A DNA stretch of 64,000 nt from Siphonodentalium dalli (GCA_032622095.1 CP136063.1:181455956-181519955); one strand, 5' to 3'; positions 33,255-45,674 are shown, numbered from the stretch's first letter. The notes: generated by a model from the letters alone, not told the origin. Made by a program: numbers and translations.

Positions 33255-34520
33255 TTAAAGGTACTAAATCCGATCAGACGCTCCTAAATTACTATTTCTT
33301 TGGCTTCGGGGGTAAAAAATATTTGATTCGAGTCGAGAAACCTACCCATCAACGCTCCGAGTGATCAGATATCGATTTTTGAAGTTTATTATTTCTATTG
33401 TTTGTGGCCCAATAACACGCCATCAAAAGGGTGGTCTTGGTCAAAATTGCGGATAAAGATGGATAACTCTAAAATCAAGTGGTTACTATTACCACTTGAT
33501 TTAAATTGATTTTTTTGATTTTTTTTCTAATTGTTATGGAAACATGCAATTGTGCAATGTCTTAGATAAATGAAGGTTCTAAAAGGTGTTGCTTAAATTA
33601 TCCAAGACTGGATTAATCCGAATTCTATTATTATTATTTTTTTTTTTTATACCTATCAAACACAAATACTAGTATCATGGCAGTAGAGATATAGCGACTA
33701 TGTACTTTAATTATGCATACACGTAGGTCCATATGAGTTCCAATGTTGTCATATCTGGATAGGTAGACCTGTGCTTAAAGATTTACTAATAAATTTAGTA
33801 AATTTTAGCTGAAAACTGAATATATTATCAATCATGTTTGCTCCTCAGTGACTTGAGGGCATAATCACACCATATATCGAGTATAGACATTAGACAACTA
33901 GAGTAGTTTAGATGGCAGAGTATATGGTAGAATTACTCAGTTGCCATTTACATCAGAAAAGGAAAGGAAATTCAATAGTGTGATGAGGAGTGCTGAATCT
34001 GATTGTAGTTACAAATAATACTAACAATGTTAAGCTGAACAGGCCGTAATCACCGTACCATGCAGCATGCCTGTAGTTTCTATAGGGTTGACAATTACTG
34101 TACAATTTGATATCTATTATCCAATTTTGTATACTGTTTAATCATAATCATGTTATAGTTTACAAAAACCTTGTTAGATATTACAAGTTCTTGACTTTTT
34201 GCAATCATTTCAAAAGTTTTGATTTAAATCAATGATTTTTTTGAAAAAAATCATTGATTTAAATCAATGATTTAAATTGCTTGATTTAAATCAGCCAACC
34301 CTGTTTTAGAGTATCCATCTTCATCCGAAATTTGACCGTTTGACCTCGTGTTTCTGTGCCAATTATTAGTACACATCTCGAGAAATAACAAACTTCAAAA
34401 ATCAATATCTGATCACTCTGAGCTTTGATGGGTGGGTTCCTCAACTCGAACCAATTTTTTACCCCTGAAGCCAAAGAAATAGTAATTTAGGAGCGTCTGA
34501 TTGGATTGAGTACCTGTTAA
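33255..34520. mobile_element. MITE-D copy with hAT-like element nested in its centre
   Basis: TTAA-AGGTACTAAATCC and inverse TTAA-CAGGTACTCAATCC ends. The ~150 bp inverted arms share CAGACGCTCCTAAATTAC and ACCCATCAACGCTCCGAGTG. The centre is occupied by the hAT-like copy. Confidence 0.8.
33488..34303 (-). mobile_element. hAT-like element, uninterrupted copy
   Basis: Inverse of 1891-4107 minus its nested insertion. The right edge CAGCCAACCCTG is clear, with GATTTAAATCAATG repeats inside it. The left edge is eroded. It shows the empty site for the 2492-3845 element near 33685-33720. Confidence 0.7.
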
Positions 34521-34866
34521 CTCGTTTATGTGAAAGCAACTTAAGCTTGTATCCTATTACATAACAGTACCGAAAATATCATCACCATCTGACTGAGACA
34601 GCACAGTGACCACTTCAAAAGTTTTCTCCTGTATCGTATTTCAGCTTCACCATTTTATGGGTGAGTTCAACTTGTATCATGCAGTATACATTGTAGTTGC
34701 AAGTTTTATATTCTTGCTCAAATTTTGGGAAACGAATCAAGACCTCTATTTAATGAACAGAAGTTTCATGAATTTTATATAATTATTACAGGAAGGATAA
34801 ATGAAATACCAGGGAAAAACACCAGTTATCAACTAATCCTTTGCCGATATGTCTACGCATCATATT

Positions 34867-35000
34867 TATTATACCCCCCACTTTTCAAAAAAAAAATTTT
34901 TTGAATGATGTCTGCAACAGGAGTACTTTCAAGTCAGTGCCCAATTATATTGTTTGAATTTTCCATCCAAAAGTTATCCTTTTTATATCTAATAGAATGA
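34867..35000 (+). repeat. Pearl-like fragment
   Basis: TTATACCCCCCACTTTTC start, ATGATGTCTGCAACAGGAGT and TTTTCCATCCAAAAGTTATCC, matching the 44.5 kb family. The tail is lost. Confidence 0.5.
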
Positions 35001-35574
35001 ATTCTCCCATTCTGCTCTAAAGATATCCAATGGAGTCATCTGTTTATCGTTTTCTGGACTATTCAGAAATATGAGCAGGTGACAGCAGCAGGAAGAGAAA
35101 CACGATTGATTCCCATTCATTCATTTGTAGGGTTGTTTCACTGATAAGTTTAACATGCAGCATTACTATGCATGTTTAACTGAGAAATGTTGTTACCCAT
35201 CAGAGGTATCCTCATTTATCAAAGGGTTAATTTATCATAATTATACAACTACCATGGAAATATATATATATAATATTATATAATAATATTTATTAAACCT
35301 GGTTTCTTCCCAACCCAGGTCAGTCCCTGAAATGCTACTGTGCTCTCTCCAAGAAAATCATAACATGGAATACGCGAAAAGGAATATTTAGTTAATTGCT
35401 GGGTATATCTAATATATGTTATTATACTATAGACATTTAATATGTTATCACCAAAGCTGTTATCAATCTGAATGAAATTTAGTATGGAGGTTTGTCATCA
35501 TAACTGCTTTCAAAAGATGGGCCAAAGACATTGTTCACATTTTCCATTCCAGAGTTATCCTTCTTTATTTATTA

Positions 35575-36820
35575 CTAAGGAATTGCCCGTCAAAATGACG
35601 GGTATATAAATGTTCTTTGTTACTTTCTGGTCTCAGCAGTCATGAACACATTCTCATTTCTATATTAGCAATGGATTGGTCAAGCTTCTCTTTCACTGGG
35701 GGCGCATTGGAACACTTTATTGAACTAAAATTGTATGTTGTACTCCCTTCCTATCCCACATATATGCATGAACATATGGAATGCAACAAAATAAATATAT
35801 TACTGTATTACTATTATTATTATATATTTACTAACTGAAACAGACTCCAGTTGAGAGTGTTTATTCAGCGGCAGGGGGCCTGCGGCCCCTTTGTGCACTA
35901 TGGGCATTTGGCTCAGGAACACTTTATTTAACTAAAAACTGTATTTTTTACCACTACCCATATATATGGAATGCAACAAAATCAACATATATTACTTTAT
36001 TACTATATATACTACAGTAACTGAAACAGAGCCTTTATTCAGTGATGGAGTGGGCTGCAGCCCCTCCGTGCGCTTCGTTCACATGCACTATGATCTTGGA
36101 ACAGGCTCCCTTTGGGAGCTTTTATTCAGCAGCGTGTATATATAGGCCACGGGCCCCTGCACTGCAGCCCATTTGTGCACTTCCCACCCATTTTGATATT
36201 GTATAAACATTATTTTATACATATCAATTTGCCATCTTCTGAATATATACTACTTCGATTCCACACTCAATGCACAACTTTCATGACAAAGACAGCATCC
36301 ATTACTTAAATTCACACTGAAGTGGCAAATTAAATGACTATTTAGCACCCATTTCCAACAATGGTACAGAACGTTCATGTCTCGACTCTACACCCCATCC
36401 ATTTCCATGACAAAATCAACATGCATTACTTCTATTCACACTCAACCTGAACTGACAAATTAATTTATTGTGCCCATTTCTGACAATGCCTTGGTTGAGC
36501 GCATAGACATTTCGTCAATACAATAGCAACGGAAGTGTGGTTTTGTGTACGACGTCGCATGACATCATTTGGACAAACATCATTAGAAATAGTGTCTACT
36601 TAATTGAGTACAAATACGGCATTTGGGAACCATCTTCAATCTCAGGTTTTCTTTGATCAATCGGCTTGAATTTTGGTGAGTCATCTTTTACAACACATTA
36701 AAGGCCGTGGTCCAAATTTGGGCTATATTAAATGTATTGTTGAAAAGTTATAAACGCGCCAAAAGCGTGACCGATTTACACACAGACGACAGGTTTTATA
36801 TATATATAGACACCCCCCAT
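35575..36820. repeat. Degenerate repeat region with GCGGCCCC...GTGCAC units
   Basis: Three loose units (about 35820-36000, 36000-36130, 36130-36300) share ACTGAAACAG, TTTATTCAGCGG, CCTGCGGCCCCTTTGTGCAC and TATGGAATGCAACAAAAT. It begins near ATTGCCCGTCAAAATGACGG and ends near AAGCGTGACCGATTTACACA. No protein recognised. Confidence 0.5.
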
Positions 36821-36827
36821 GACCAGG

Positions 36828-37069
36828 TTATAAAATCAAGATTTAAATTAATAATTGTTTTCAAATGTCATTGATTAAAATAAAAAACATTTATATGGTG
36901 ATAAAATATGAAAAACTGCAATATTGTTACTAACAACATTTTAAAACTATAACATGAGTATGACAAAGCATTATACAAAATTGGATAAGAGATATTAAAT
37001 TATGCAGTAATTTTCAGCCCTATTGTAACTATACAGCATACTGCATGCTACCATCTTTACTTGTTAGTA
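36828..37069 (+). mobile_element. hAT-like left-end fragment
   Basis: CTATAACATGAGTATGACAA, TTGGATAAGAGATATTAAAT and ACAGCATACTGCATGCTACC match 1985-2095. It is cut at 37070 by MITE-A. Confidence 0.65.
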
Positions 37070-37275
37070 TACAGTAATGCTCTAATTAATCAACCTCTTA
37101 ACCACAGCAGAATTATGGGTAACTTTTCAGGATTTAGTCGGAAATATGGCTTGTTGCCATTCATCGGAAAGCTCCCCCCGATGAATGGCAGCAAGCCATA
37201 TTTCCGACTAAATCCTGAAAAGTTACCCATAATTCTGCTGTGGTTATGGAGTCGATTAATTAGGGCATTACTGTA
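37070..37275. mobile_element. MITE-A copy 10
   Basis: TACAGTAATGCTCTAATTAA to TTAATTAGGGCATTACTGTA. The centre is short: CTCCCCCCGATGAATGG. Confidence 0.93.
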
Positions 37276-37571
37276 GGCTTCAAATGCTATTGGAGACCTA
37301 GGATCACATTGAAGTTCCCCAGTTGTAGCTGGTGATGTTCACCCATTAGTCACCACGATTATGCAATTTATCTTCGGCAAATATTAGGGGATATAGAAAC
37401 TGAACAGCAGGGAAAAAGTAACTTAAAACAATGTTAATTTGAGACTATATATAGATACTTCCCAGAAGATGAGGCTAAAGCAGAATGAGTTCCCAGAGGG
37501 TTAATTTGGTGATGCTAGCCCACTCTGGGAGCCTCATTCTGTAAATGTCAGGCACACTATATCCAGACTTG
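37276..37571. mobile_element. MITE-B fragment, left hairpin replaced by MITE-A
   Basis: It starts at the internal GGCTTCAAATGCTATTGGAG, continues with GGTGATGTTCACCCATTAG and CTTCCCAGAAGATGAGGC, and ends with a shortened hairpin and CACACTATATCCAGACTTG. Confidence 0.7.
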
Positions 37572-38073
37572 GGTTCGACACGGAATATTTAGTTAATTGT
37601 TGGGTAGTATATCTAATAAACATTATTACAGTGATCACTAAAGATGTTATCAAAGTCACGATCAAAGCTCACTTTGGTCTTTTAGCTGATCATTGAGTCT
37701 GGTTCTCTCCCCATAAATACCGCTGTGGTCAATCATCATACAAGCTAATATCTACTTCTTTTTCCACCAGACATTTAAGGCTTCTTCTGTCTGTAATCAA
37801 CGTCTTTCACCCTGTTTAGATGGGATCTCTGCACAGTATAACAGTAAGAAATCAATTCCACAGGCACTGCTGGCCTGAAACACAACACAGACTTAGCTCT
37901 TATTTTCTCTTAAACATTCTACAGTAAAATGAGGTGAATAGGGACTGTGAGGTGAAAAAGGACAATTTCATGACAATGAACCATATGGCTATATATCTGT
38001 CAGGTTCACTGATTATACCCCCCACTTTTTGTATTGACTTTGTCTGCCTGTCCGCCTGTCCGTCCATGGCCTA
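37572..38073. other. No supported gene
   Basis: AT-rich. A short pearl-like start (TTATACCCCCCACTTTTTG, then GTCCGCCTGTCCGTCC) lies at 38014-38064. Confidence 0.45.
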
Positions 38074-38870
38074 CTCATAATACTCTTTGTTTATGTGGGC
38101 AGTAGCCTCTATACGTGCGCCTGTGGCGCATAAGATACTATGGGTGGCGGATGGGGGTGGGTGGGCTCTCATAATACTCTTTATTTATGTGGGCAGTAGC
38201 CTCTATACGGGCGCCTGTGGCACATAAGATACTATGGGTGGTGGGATGGGGGCTCTCATAATACTCTTTGTTTATGTGGGCAGTAGCCTCTATACGGGCG
38301 CCTGTGGCTCATAAGATACTATGGGTGGCGGATGGGGGTGGGTGGGCTCTCATAATACTCTTTATTTATGTGGGCAGTAGCCTCTATACGGGCGCCTGTG
38401 GCTCATAAGATACTATGGGTGGCGGATGGGGGTGGGTGGGCTCTCATAATACTCTTTATTTATGTGGGCAGTAGCCTCTATACGTGCGCCTGTGGCGCAT
38501 AAGATACTATGGGTGGCGGGATGGGGGGGGTGGGGGGGGGGGGGGTGGGTGGGCTCTCATAATACTTTTTATTTATGTGGGCAGTAGCCTCTATACGGGC
38601 GCCTGTGGCACATAAGATACTATGGGTGGTGGGATGGGGGGTGGGTGGGCTCTCATAATACTCTTTATTTATGTGGGCAGTAGCCTCTATACGGGCGCCT
38701 GTGGCGCATAAGATACTATGGGTGGCGGGATGGGGGGGGGGGGGGGGGGGGCTGGGGGGTGGGTGCTCTCTCATAATACTCTTTATTTATGTGGGCAGTA
38801 GCCTCTATACGGGCGCCTGTGGCGCATAAGATACTATGGGTGGCGGGATGGGGGGTGGGTGGGCTCTCAT
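38074..38870. repeat. G-rich minisatellite, 85-115 bp unit, about 8 copies
   Basis: Units start CTCATAATACTCTTT at 38074, 38169, 38254, 38349, 38444, 38556, 38652 and 38770. Each has GTGGGCAGTAGCCTCTATAC, GGCGCCTGTGG and a variable G run (to more than 15 G near 38532-38545 and 38731-38751). Length differences come from the G runs. Confidence 0.92.
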
Positions 38871-38871
38871 A

Positions 38872-39124
38872 TTAACCCTTTCATGACTGGAGCTTCCTGG
38901 AAAAAAAAATGCCAATGCATTCTCTCATATATGAGAGTATCCCATAAGGAGCATCGCATATATAAGAGAATACAGTGGCCTAACAATATTACCTTGACCG
39001 TGTAAGCCAGTGCATTCTCTTGTATATGTGAGGCTCCTTGTGAGAGACTCGCATATATTAGAGAATGGACTGGCACAGGATCTTTAATGCTGCACCAGTG
39101 CAGCTCCCATCATGAATGAGTTAA
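38872..39124. mobile_element. MITE-C copy, TTAA-flanked
   Basis: TTAACCCTTTCATGACTGGA to CCATCATGAATGAGTTAA. Two hairpins and the GGCCTAACAATATTACCTTG middle. Confidence 0.87.
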
Positions 39125-39905
39125 ATCTGAATGAAATTTGGTATGGAGGTCCGTCATCATGACTGCTTTCAAATAAGGGGCAAATGACGTTTGCGTTTTC
39201 CTTTCTAGAGTTACATATATCCTTCTTTGTTTATCTGGATATCTTGGTTTTTGACTGTCCATATAGACATCTCAACCATGGGTTGTCGGATCTGAATAAA
39301 ATTTGGTACAGAGGTTTGCCATCATGACTGCTGTCAAATGAGGGTCAAATAATATTCAGAATTTTCCTGCGCTCAGATATTTCAGCCCTAATCATGGTTA
39401 TCGGATCTGAATGAAATTTGGTACGGAGGTTCATGACTGCTTTCAAATGAGGGACAAATGACATTGTTTGCATTTTTCTTTCTAGAGTTATCCTTCTTTC
39501 GTGTATCTGGAATTCATGATTATTTGTCCGTCCATGCAGATATCTCAGCCAGGTGTTGTTGGATCTGAATAAAATTTGGTACAGAGGTTTGCCATCATGA
39601 CTGCTGTTAAATGAGGGGCAAGTGATGTTCTGAATTTCCATTCTAGAGATACTCTTTGTTTATCTGAAAATCTTGGTTTTTGTCCATGCGCTCTAATATC
39701 TCAGCCCTAATCATGGTTATCGGATCTGAATTAAATTTGGTACGGAGGTTCATGACTGCTTTCAAATGAGGGACAAATGACATTGTTTACATTTTCCTTT
39801 CTAGAGTTATTCTTCTTTTTAATCTGGATATCTTGTTTTTGTTATCCCTCCGTGCAGATATCTCAGCCATGGGTTTTCGGATCTGAATGAAATTTGGTAT
39901 GGAGC
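39125..39905 (+). repeat. Degenerate tandem array (pearl-like core)
   Basis: About five ~150-180 bp units with TCTGAATGAAATTTGGTA, CATCATGACTGCTTTCAAAT, TTCCTTTCTAGAGTTA and GATATCTCAGCC. Related to 35440-35560 and 44.5 kb. Confidence 0.7.
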
Positions 39906-41210
39906 TTTGCCGTCTTAACTCAAAAGAGGGGCAATTAGTGGCAAGTTTATTTTTAATTTGGGTTTCGTCCTGCTCGTGCAACTTCTTGTTTAGTTCCATC
40001 CTTGCTTCAACTATAAATGATAAGCTCCTCAACTATATGTTTGCCATCCCGCAGTGTGGTTTTTCGAAACATGACAGCTATTTTCACACAAAAAATTGAT
40101 TTGTCAAAACTTCATTGTTACAGGCCAATCCGGGAACATAAGCTAGTCAACCAATGTTATCCAGTAAAAATTGATGGAATTACTCTTAGAGCAAATGTAC
40201 TTTTGCAATCGCAGAACTGTCAAAAAGTTCATAGGGTGATGAATTGGATATTAATAGCTGTCTTGATATGTTTACAATGGTTATCAAAACATCTGGCGGC
40301 TGCTCCTACTGTTTTGCACTTTATTTGCAGATTATCTCCCTTCTTCCACACTGAAGCAGACGTGATATGGTCAGCTGAGAGAAAACTGATTGCCCAGGAG
40401 GCTGTTTCCCCTCAGATATAAAGAGTAAGTATGGTGATACAGAAGACACTTATTTATCATCCATAGATAAATTTGTTTCTTTTGGCAGCAGCCTGAGGTA
40501 TGAAACATAAATAAACAGACTTTATGCTGCCTTTAGGAATCTTCGCTGCAATCTTTGATTATTTTATTGCTTGCAGGGTACAACGATTCATTATTTTAGT
40601 TTGATTTGAATCACACCTGTCAGAGTTTAGAATTTAAAAGCTCCATAAATTGTTTGAGTCATAGAAACATGAAGACCCGAGACATATTAATTTGGATTTG
40701 TTCATTTGCAGAAGATGCAACTATTTTGTTTTCAAACACTTGCAACAATACTTTTGTATTGATCTGATTTTCACAACATTGTAAAGAAAACAACGGGATC
40801 CCATTCAATCAAGTTAAGCCCGGTTGAGTTCAGAAAGAGTTACAGCTTTGTAGAAAATTCAATTAACTTTCGCAGGGGCTTCAAAGCATATTCAGATTTC
40901 TTCTTTTGGTCTTACTGTGATCAAAAGAATGTACCACAATTATATTTTTCGGCTCGAACAGGTTAAATTGTCCTTTTTAAAAGGTTCTTAATTAATTTTC
41001 CTATTTTTTTTCTTCTTAGAAGCCAAATTCTTTGAATAAGAAATTCACACATTATGAGATATCGGAAGCTTTGTTTTCTTTCTATTTGTTTGGAATTATT
41101 TCATGAAAATTGAAAACAGTTCTTTATACCATAAAAAAATCTTTAGATTATATTTTATTGCATTTAATTATCCCACATCTCCAAACACAAAACACAAATA
41201 CAGAAATAGC
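39906..41210. other. No supported gene
   Basis: A 134-codon frame (40017-40421, +) is the longest here. It has a hydrophobic run (WILIAVLICLQWL) but no homologous domain that I recognise, no Kozak-like context and no splice pattern. Chance is likely. Confidence 0.4.
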
Positions 41211-41218
41211 CACGAAGA

Positions 41219-41474
41219 CAAGCCTTGAAATAGTGTGCCTGTCATTTGCAGAATGAGGTCCCCAGAGGGTGAATTTAGTGATGCTACCCCCGCATAGCGG
41301 GCTAGCATCACCAAATTCACCCTCTGGGAACCTCATTCTGCTGATTTGTAAGCAGAATGGGGTCCCCAGAGGGTGAATTTGGTGATGCTAGCCCACTATG
41401 CGGGGTAGCATCATTAAATTCACCCTCTGGGGGACCTCATTCTGCAATTGACAGGCACACTATTTCAAGGCTTG
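41219..41474. mobile_element. MITE-B, two-hairpin form with perfect 8-bp duplication
   Basis: CAAGCCTTGAAATAGTGTG to CACACTATTTCAAGGCTTG. Flanked by CACGAAGA (41211-41218, 41475-41482). Two tandem hairpins are separated by TGATTTGTAAG. Confidence 0.93.
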
Positions 41475-41572
41475 CACGAAGACCTTTATTGACATGAGCA
41501 AACTAAGAATTTATATGTCATATTCATAAGAAAAGTAATGAACCAATTATGGTTACTGACCTAAACTTGGTG

Positions 41573-41806
41573 TACAGTAATGCCCTAAATAATCGACTCC
41601 TTAACCACAGCAGAATTATGGGTAACTTTTCAGGATTTAATCGGAAATATGGCTTGTTGCCATTTATCAGAAAGCTCTCACTATTGGAATGCTCTCAGTG
41701 AGAGCTTTCCAATGAATGGCAACAAGCCATATTTCTGACTAAATCCTGAAAAGTTACCCATAATTATGATGTGGTTAAGGAGTGGATTATTTAGGGCATT
41801 ACTGTA
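41573..41806. mobile_element. MITE-A copy 11
   Basis: TACAGTAATGCCCTAAATAA to TTTAGGGCATTACTGTA. The centre carries an extra CACTATTGGAATGCTCTCAG. Confidence 0.92.
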
Positions 41807-41813
41807 AGTGGTG

Positions 41814-42070
41814 GGGTAACCCATTCTATATTAAATACTCATTGGCGAGCAGTTATCACTTAGGAGATGTTCAGGTAGTCGTTTATTGAACTTAATACCT
41901 TAACATTTCCATCCAATAAATAGGACTCCTGCACTTATATTTTTTGTTGTCTGCTTAATTTTCTTGAAAATCCCTCCAAATGAATGACCATTCTAATGTA
42001 TACTTTTATAGCTGATCGGAGAATCTATTTAGTACTGATGGGAGAATCTATTTAGTATAGAATGTGTTAA
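41814..42070. mobile_element. MITE-E copy
   Basis: GGTAACCCATTCTATATTAA left end, eroded. The right end has GAGAATCTATTTAGTA twice, then TAGAATGTGTTAA. Its final TTAA is also the first TTAA of the next element. Confidence 0.6.
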
Positions 42071-42351
42071 CCCTTTCAGTGCCTCTCATCGGCCCTAATT
42101 TACGGTCTGTAAAATCGGCCCTAAAAAATAAAAAAAAATTAAAAAAAATGTCTGTTAAAGAATATAAGAAAAAATGATTAAAATTGTAAAAAAATTGTAA
42201 AAAATAATAAGAAATGATGAAAAATTGTTAGGCCAATGCATTCTCTTATATATGCGAGGCGACCTATGGTCGACTCACATATATAAGAGAATGCATTGGC
42301 ACAGGGTATATGGGTTGATACAAAAATCGGACTTGGCACTCAAAGGGTTAA
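42067..42351. mobile_element. Chimeric TTAA element (MITE-C hairpin in a CAGTGCC frame)
   Basis: TTAACCCTTTCAGTGCC left end and GGACTTGGCACTCAAAGGGTTAA right end belong to the 27230 family. The centre (42231-42305) is the MITE-C hairpin GGCCAATGCATTCTCTTATA...AGAATGCATTGGCACAGG. The left interior is A/T-rich filler. Confidence 0.75.
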
Positions 42352-42643
42352 AACAGATTACATCAAATTTAGTGCACTGACTGTGCAGAATTTGGCATCA
42401 TTTCTACATATTTTAAACATTTGTTCATTCATTTGGGTGCCGCGTTTCTGTTGTTTTATTTTGATGAAGTTCACATGTGTCCATGCCTCAGTTTGATGCT
42501 TATCTGATTTCGAAGTTTATAAAATTCGTTACTTGTCGAACAGGTGTACTATTGATCATCTTAAGGTCTCAGTTTTAAGTTTAGTCTACATTCTTATCAC
42601 ATATCAGCAACTGGTTACAATGATGGCTGTTTGACAAGTCACA

Positions 42644-42860
42644 TATAGTGACGCCCTAAGTAATCGACTCTTTAACTACAGCAGAATTATGGGTAACTTT
42701 TCAGGATTTAGTCGGAAATATGGCTTGTTGCCATTCATCGGAAAGCTCTCCCCGAGAGCTTTCTGATGAATGGCAACAAGCCATATTTCCGACTAAATCC
42801 TGAAAAGTTACCCATAATTCTGCTGTGGTTAAGAAGTTGATTACTTAGAGCATTACAGTA
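42644..42860. mobile_element. MITE-A copy 12
   Basis: TATAGTGACGCCCTAAGTAA to TTACTTAGAGCATTACAGTA; arms near-perfect inside, termini mutated. Confidence 0.9.
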
Positions 42861-43007
42861 TGTCTCTGAATGTTTTAAAATTTATAACTCTTAACATACT
42901 AGTATTTTGCAAGTTCATTCTTTGATATTAAAAAAAAATGGACACGCCTTAGAAATAATTGAGATTAATTGATTCTTTTTCCTTTGCATACTCACAGTAG
43001 AGCTGAA

Positions 43008-44325
43008 ACGGTTAGACGGTTAACCGGTTAGCATCCGGTTAGCGACGTAACCGGTTAGAAAAAAATGAACCGGACGTAACCGCATCCCGGTGTCAGTTGA
43101 ATGTGAACGTGAATAATCCTCAAAATATTAGGTTAAATGATGCAAAACTAATACTAAATCCCGTGTCACCGATAGTAGAGTGCAATGCAAGCATTAATTG
43201 GTACACCCGGTAGTATCAGATACTTAGTAGCAATTCTCGAACAGCCTGGAAGTGTCGGCGACCTTCAATCAATTCTGACCCTTTGAAGTTTTCTTCCGAC
43301 AAAAGCACGTGTGCAGTCACTGTGTATCAAGTCTGAATGCACACAAGGAAGTGACAACGTAAAAGTGGTGTTGTGTGGCAATGCGTGCTTTCGTAACTTA
43401 ATAGTTAATACTGCACGAAGCAACATGGATTCAAATTGGAACCACACCACGACATACTATATATAAAACTGTTTTACATGGGGTTTATAAAAACTATGTA
43501 AGTCGACAAAGTTTGAAGATTGAGATCAGCTGCACAATGTCTTCACTCTTCCCGTTCTTCCTCCCTGTTGTGATTTAATATGATCAATTCAATTGAGTGA
43601 CCAAACAGACATCGTAGTTGAAGCAACCCAAAACTTCTTCAATAATCTTCCCTTTTATCAAGGAAATTGATGCTCCATGCTACTCTGTAACTGGTTGTGC
43701 CTGTGGGACTAATTAACACTCAATTTGGCAGTAATTGCTATATGTTAAGTGATTGCATACTAAAACCGAAACCGAAACGTAAATTATATAACCTCCCAAC
43801 ACTAGTGTCCGCTATCATGATACCGACGAATAGCTCGAATACTGAATAGGACCTAACTGACCTTCCTTTTTGTTCTCTAGTTATTACTTTCTTGTCTTTA
43901 TATATAATGCATTGGAGGATATACCAATGATGATAATGATATATTACAGATCTTTAATATATAGTTTTGTTACTCGTTTTACCAATACCCATACTATTTT
44001 ACTCGTTTTACAAATGCCCAAACATATGCTGATCACGGCAAATAAGCGATCTCTCCTGCCATTCACAAATTTCACTTACTCATTCCCCATCACGAGAGCC
44101 AGCAAAAGAACAGTGAATGCGTGTTTTTGAATATCGTTAAATGCCGTGAATAAGGTCTTTATTTCCGCTACTACTTCTCACCTAGGTTTGTCCCTGGAGC
44201 ATGGCATAATGTCGACATAATTAGTGTGAGAGAAGTACGCTAGAAATTTAGCGGTTAACCGGTTGAAATCCGGTTAACCCCGATGGTTAACCGGTTAGAA
44301 GAATGGGTCAACCGTTTCAGCTCTA
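43008..44325. mobile_element. 1.32 kb hAT-like element with perfect 8-bp duplication
   Basis: TAGAGCTGAAACGGTT at both ends in inverse. Subterminal GGTTAACCGGTTAG motifs recur several times at each end, likely transposase binding sites. Flanked by ACTCACAG (43000-43007, 44326-44333). Internal frames (43870-44130, 86 codons) show no transposase or BED finger, so it is non-autonomous. Confidence 0.9.
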
Positions 44326-44479
44326 ACTCACAGTCATACATGATCAATCAATAAATGGGGTAGATCGACCCTTACTATGTGGTGCTTATCATGTAACAAA
44401 CACTTAAAATCACTGCTTGATATTAATATGGGAAGATGCTCCCCATCACCAACAGCCAATACATACACTATCCATGGAT

Positions 44480-44905
44480 TTTTATACCGCCCTTTTTAAA
44501 AAGGGGGGGTAACCGTCCGTCCTTCTATCTGATGTCTGTAAATGTCATAACTTGTACAGTAGTGCTCGGATCTCAATGAATTTGTTACGAATGTTCCCTA
44601 CTATGATGATATTCAATAGAGGGTTCCATCATTTTATTCGGATTTTCCATTCTAGAGTTATTCATCTTTGTTTATCTGGAAATGTTGGCTTTTTGGTCCG
44701 TCTGATGTCTGTTCAGGCCATAACTTGAACAGTAATGCTCGGATCTCAATGAAATTTGGTATGGATGTTCACTATGAGGAAATTCAATGGCGTGCTCATT
44801 CGTTTTGTTTAGGTTTTTTCGTTCTGTAGTTATTCATATTTGTCTATATGAAAATGCAGATTTTTGGGTCGATCTGTCTGAGTATATCAGTTGTAGGTTA
44901 CTAGT
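44480..44905 (+). repeat. Pearl-like element
   Basis: TTATACCGCCCTTTTTAAAA start, GTCCGTCC stub, then about two ~190-bp units with ATGTCTGTTCAGGCCATAAC, CTCGGATCTCAATGAAAT and CATTCTAGAGTTATTCATC. Same family as 1-296. Confidence 0.65.
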
Positions 44906-44906
44906 A

Positions 44907-44961
44907 TACAGTAATGCCCTAAATAATCGATGCCTTAACCACTGCAAAATTATGGGAAATG
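44907..44961. mobile_element. MITE-A copy 13, left-end fragment
   Basis: TACAGTAATGCCCTAAATAA then CTTAACCACTGCAAAATTAT, ending at GGGAAATGTTAAAG. Confidence 0.8.
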
Positions 44962-44964
44962 TTA

Positions 44965-45151
44965 AAGATATCATAGGTTTGTTTAACTTATTATCTGAAC
45001 AGATCCCACCAATAAATATGTCTCCTTCTGCAGTGTTATTATCTTCTGTCTACATATTTTTCCTGAAAACTCCTCCAGATGAATAATAGGCCATTCCAAT
45101 ATATTCTTTTATAATTGGGTGGGAGAATCCATTTAGAAAAAGAAGGGGTTA
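44965..45151. mobile_element. MITE-E fragment
   Basis: TTAACTTATTATCTGAACAG left, GGGAGAATCCATTTAGAAA and AAGGGGTTA right. Confidence 0.5.
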
Positions 45152-45379
45152 CTCCAACTAAGCTCAGTAAAGTACATACATTTTTAATGTCTCAGATAAA
45201 ATTATGATTGCATTCATGCAGCGAAATGGGTCATTTACACAAAAAATTGACATAATGACATGATGTAGCACATGATTGATATTAGAAATCATATTGATAT
45301 TATCTGAGTGTTGCAATCTGGGATGGAGATCTTCTTAAAGTAAATTATTTCCTGGAATTGCACCAGCCAGAGAAAGAGC

Positions 45380-45596
45380 TACTGTAATGCCCTAAATAAT
45401 CGACTCCTTAACCACAGCAGAATTATGGGTAATTTTTCAGGATTTAGTTGGAAATATGGCTTGTTGCCATTCATCGTAAAGCTCTCACTGAGAGCTTTCC
45501 GATGAATGGCAACAAGCCATATTTCCAACTAAATCCTGAAAAATTACCAATAATTCTGCTGTGGTTAAGGAGTCGATTATTTATTGCATTACTGTA
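45380..45596. mobile_element. MITE-A copy 14
   Basis: TACTGTAATGCCCTAAATAA to TTATTGCATTACTGTA; full arms. Confidence 0.93.
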
Positions 45597-45674
45597 TTTC
45601 GCTCGTCTCATGTGTACAAACTTAGTGGTCTTGCATCTTGTTTTCCTTGAACATCATGACATTTTTAATACTCA

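Noticed and set aside
38074-38870. CRISPR-like array
   Set aside because: Units are adjacent tandem copies without unique spacers, in eukaryotic DNA.
40017-40421. 134-codon frame as a possible gene
   Set aside because: No domain, isolated, and no start or splice context; kept only as a remark in the intergenic entry.
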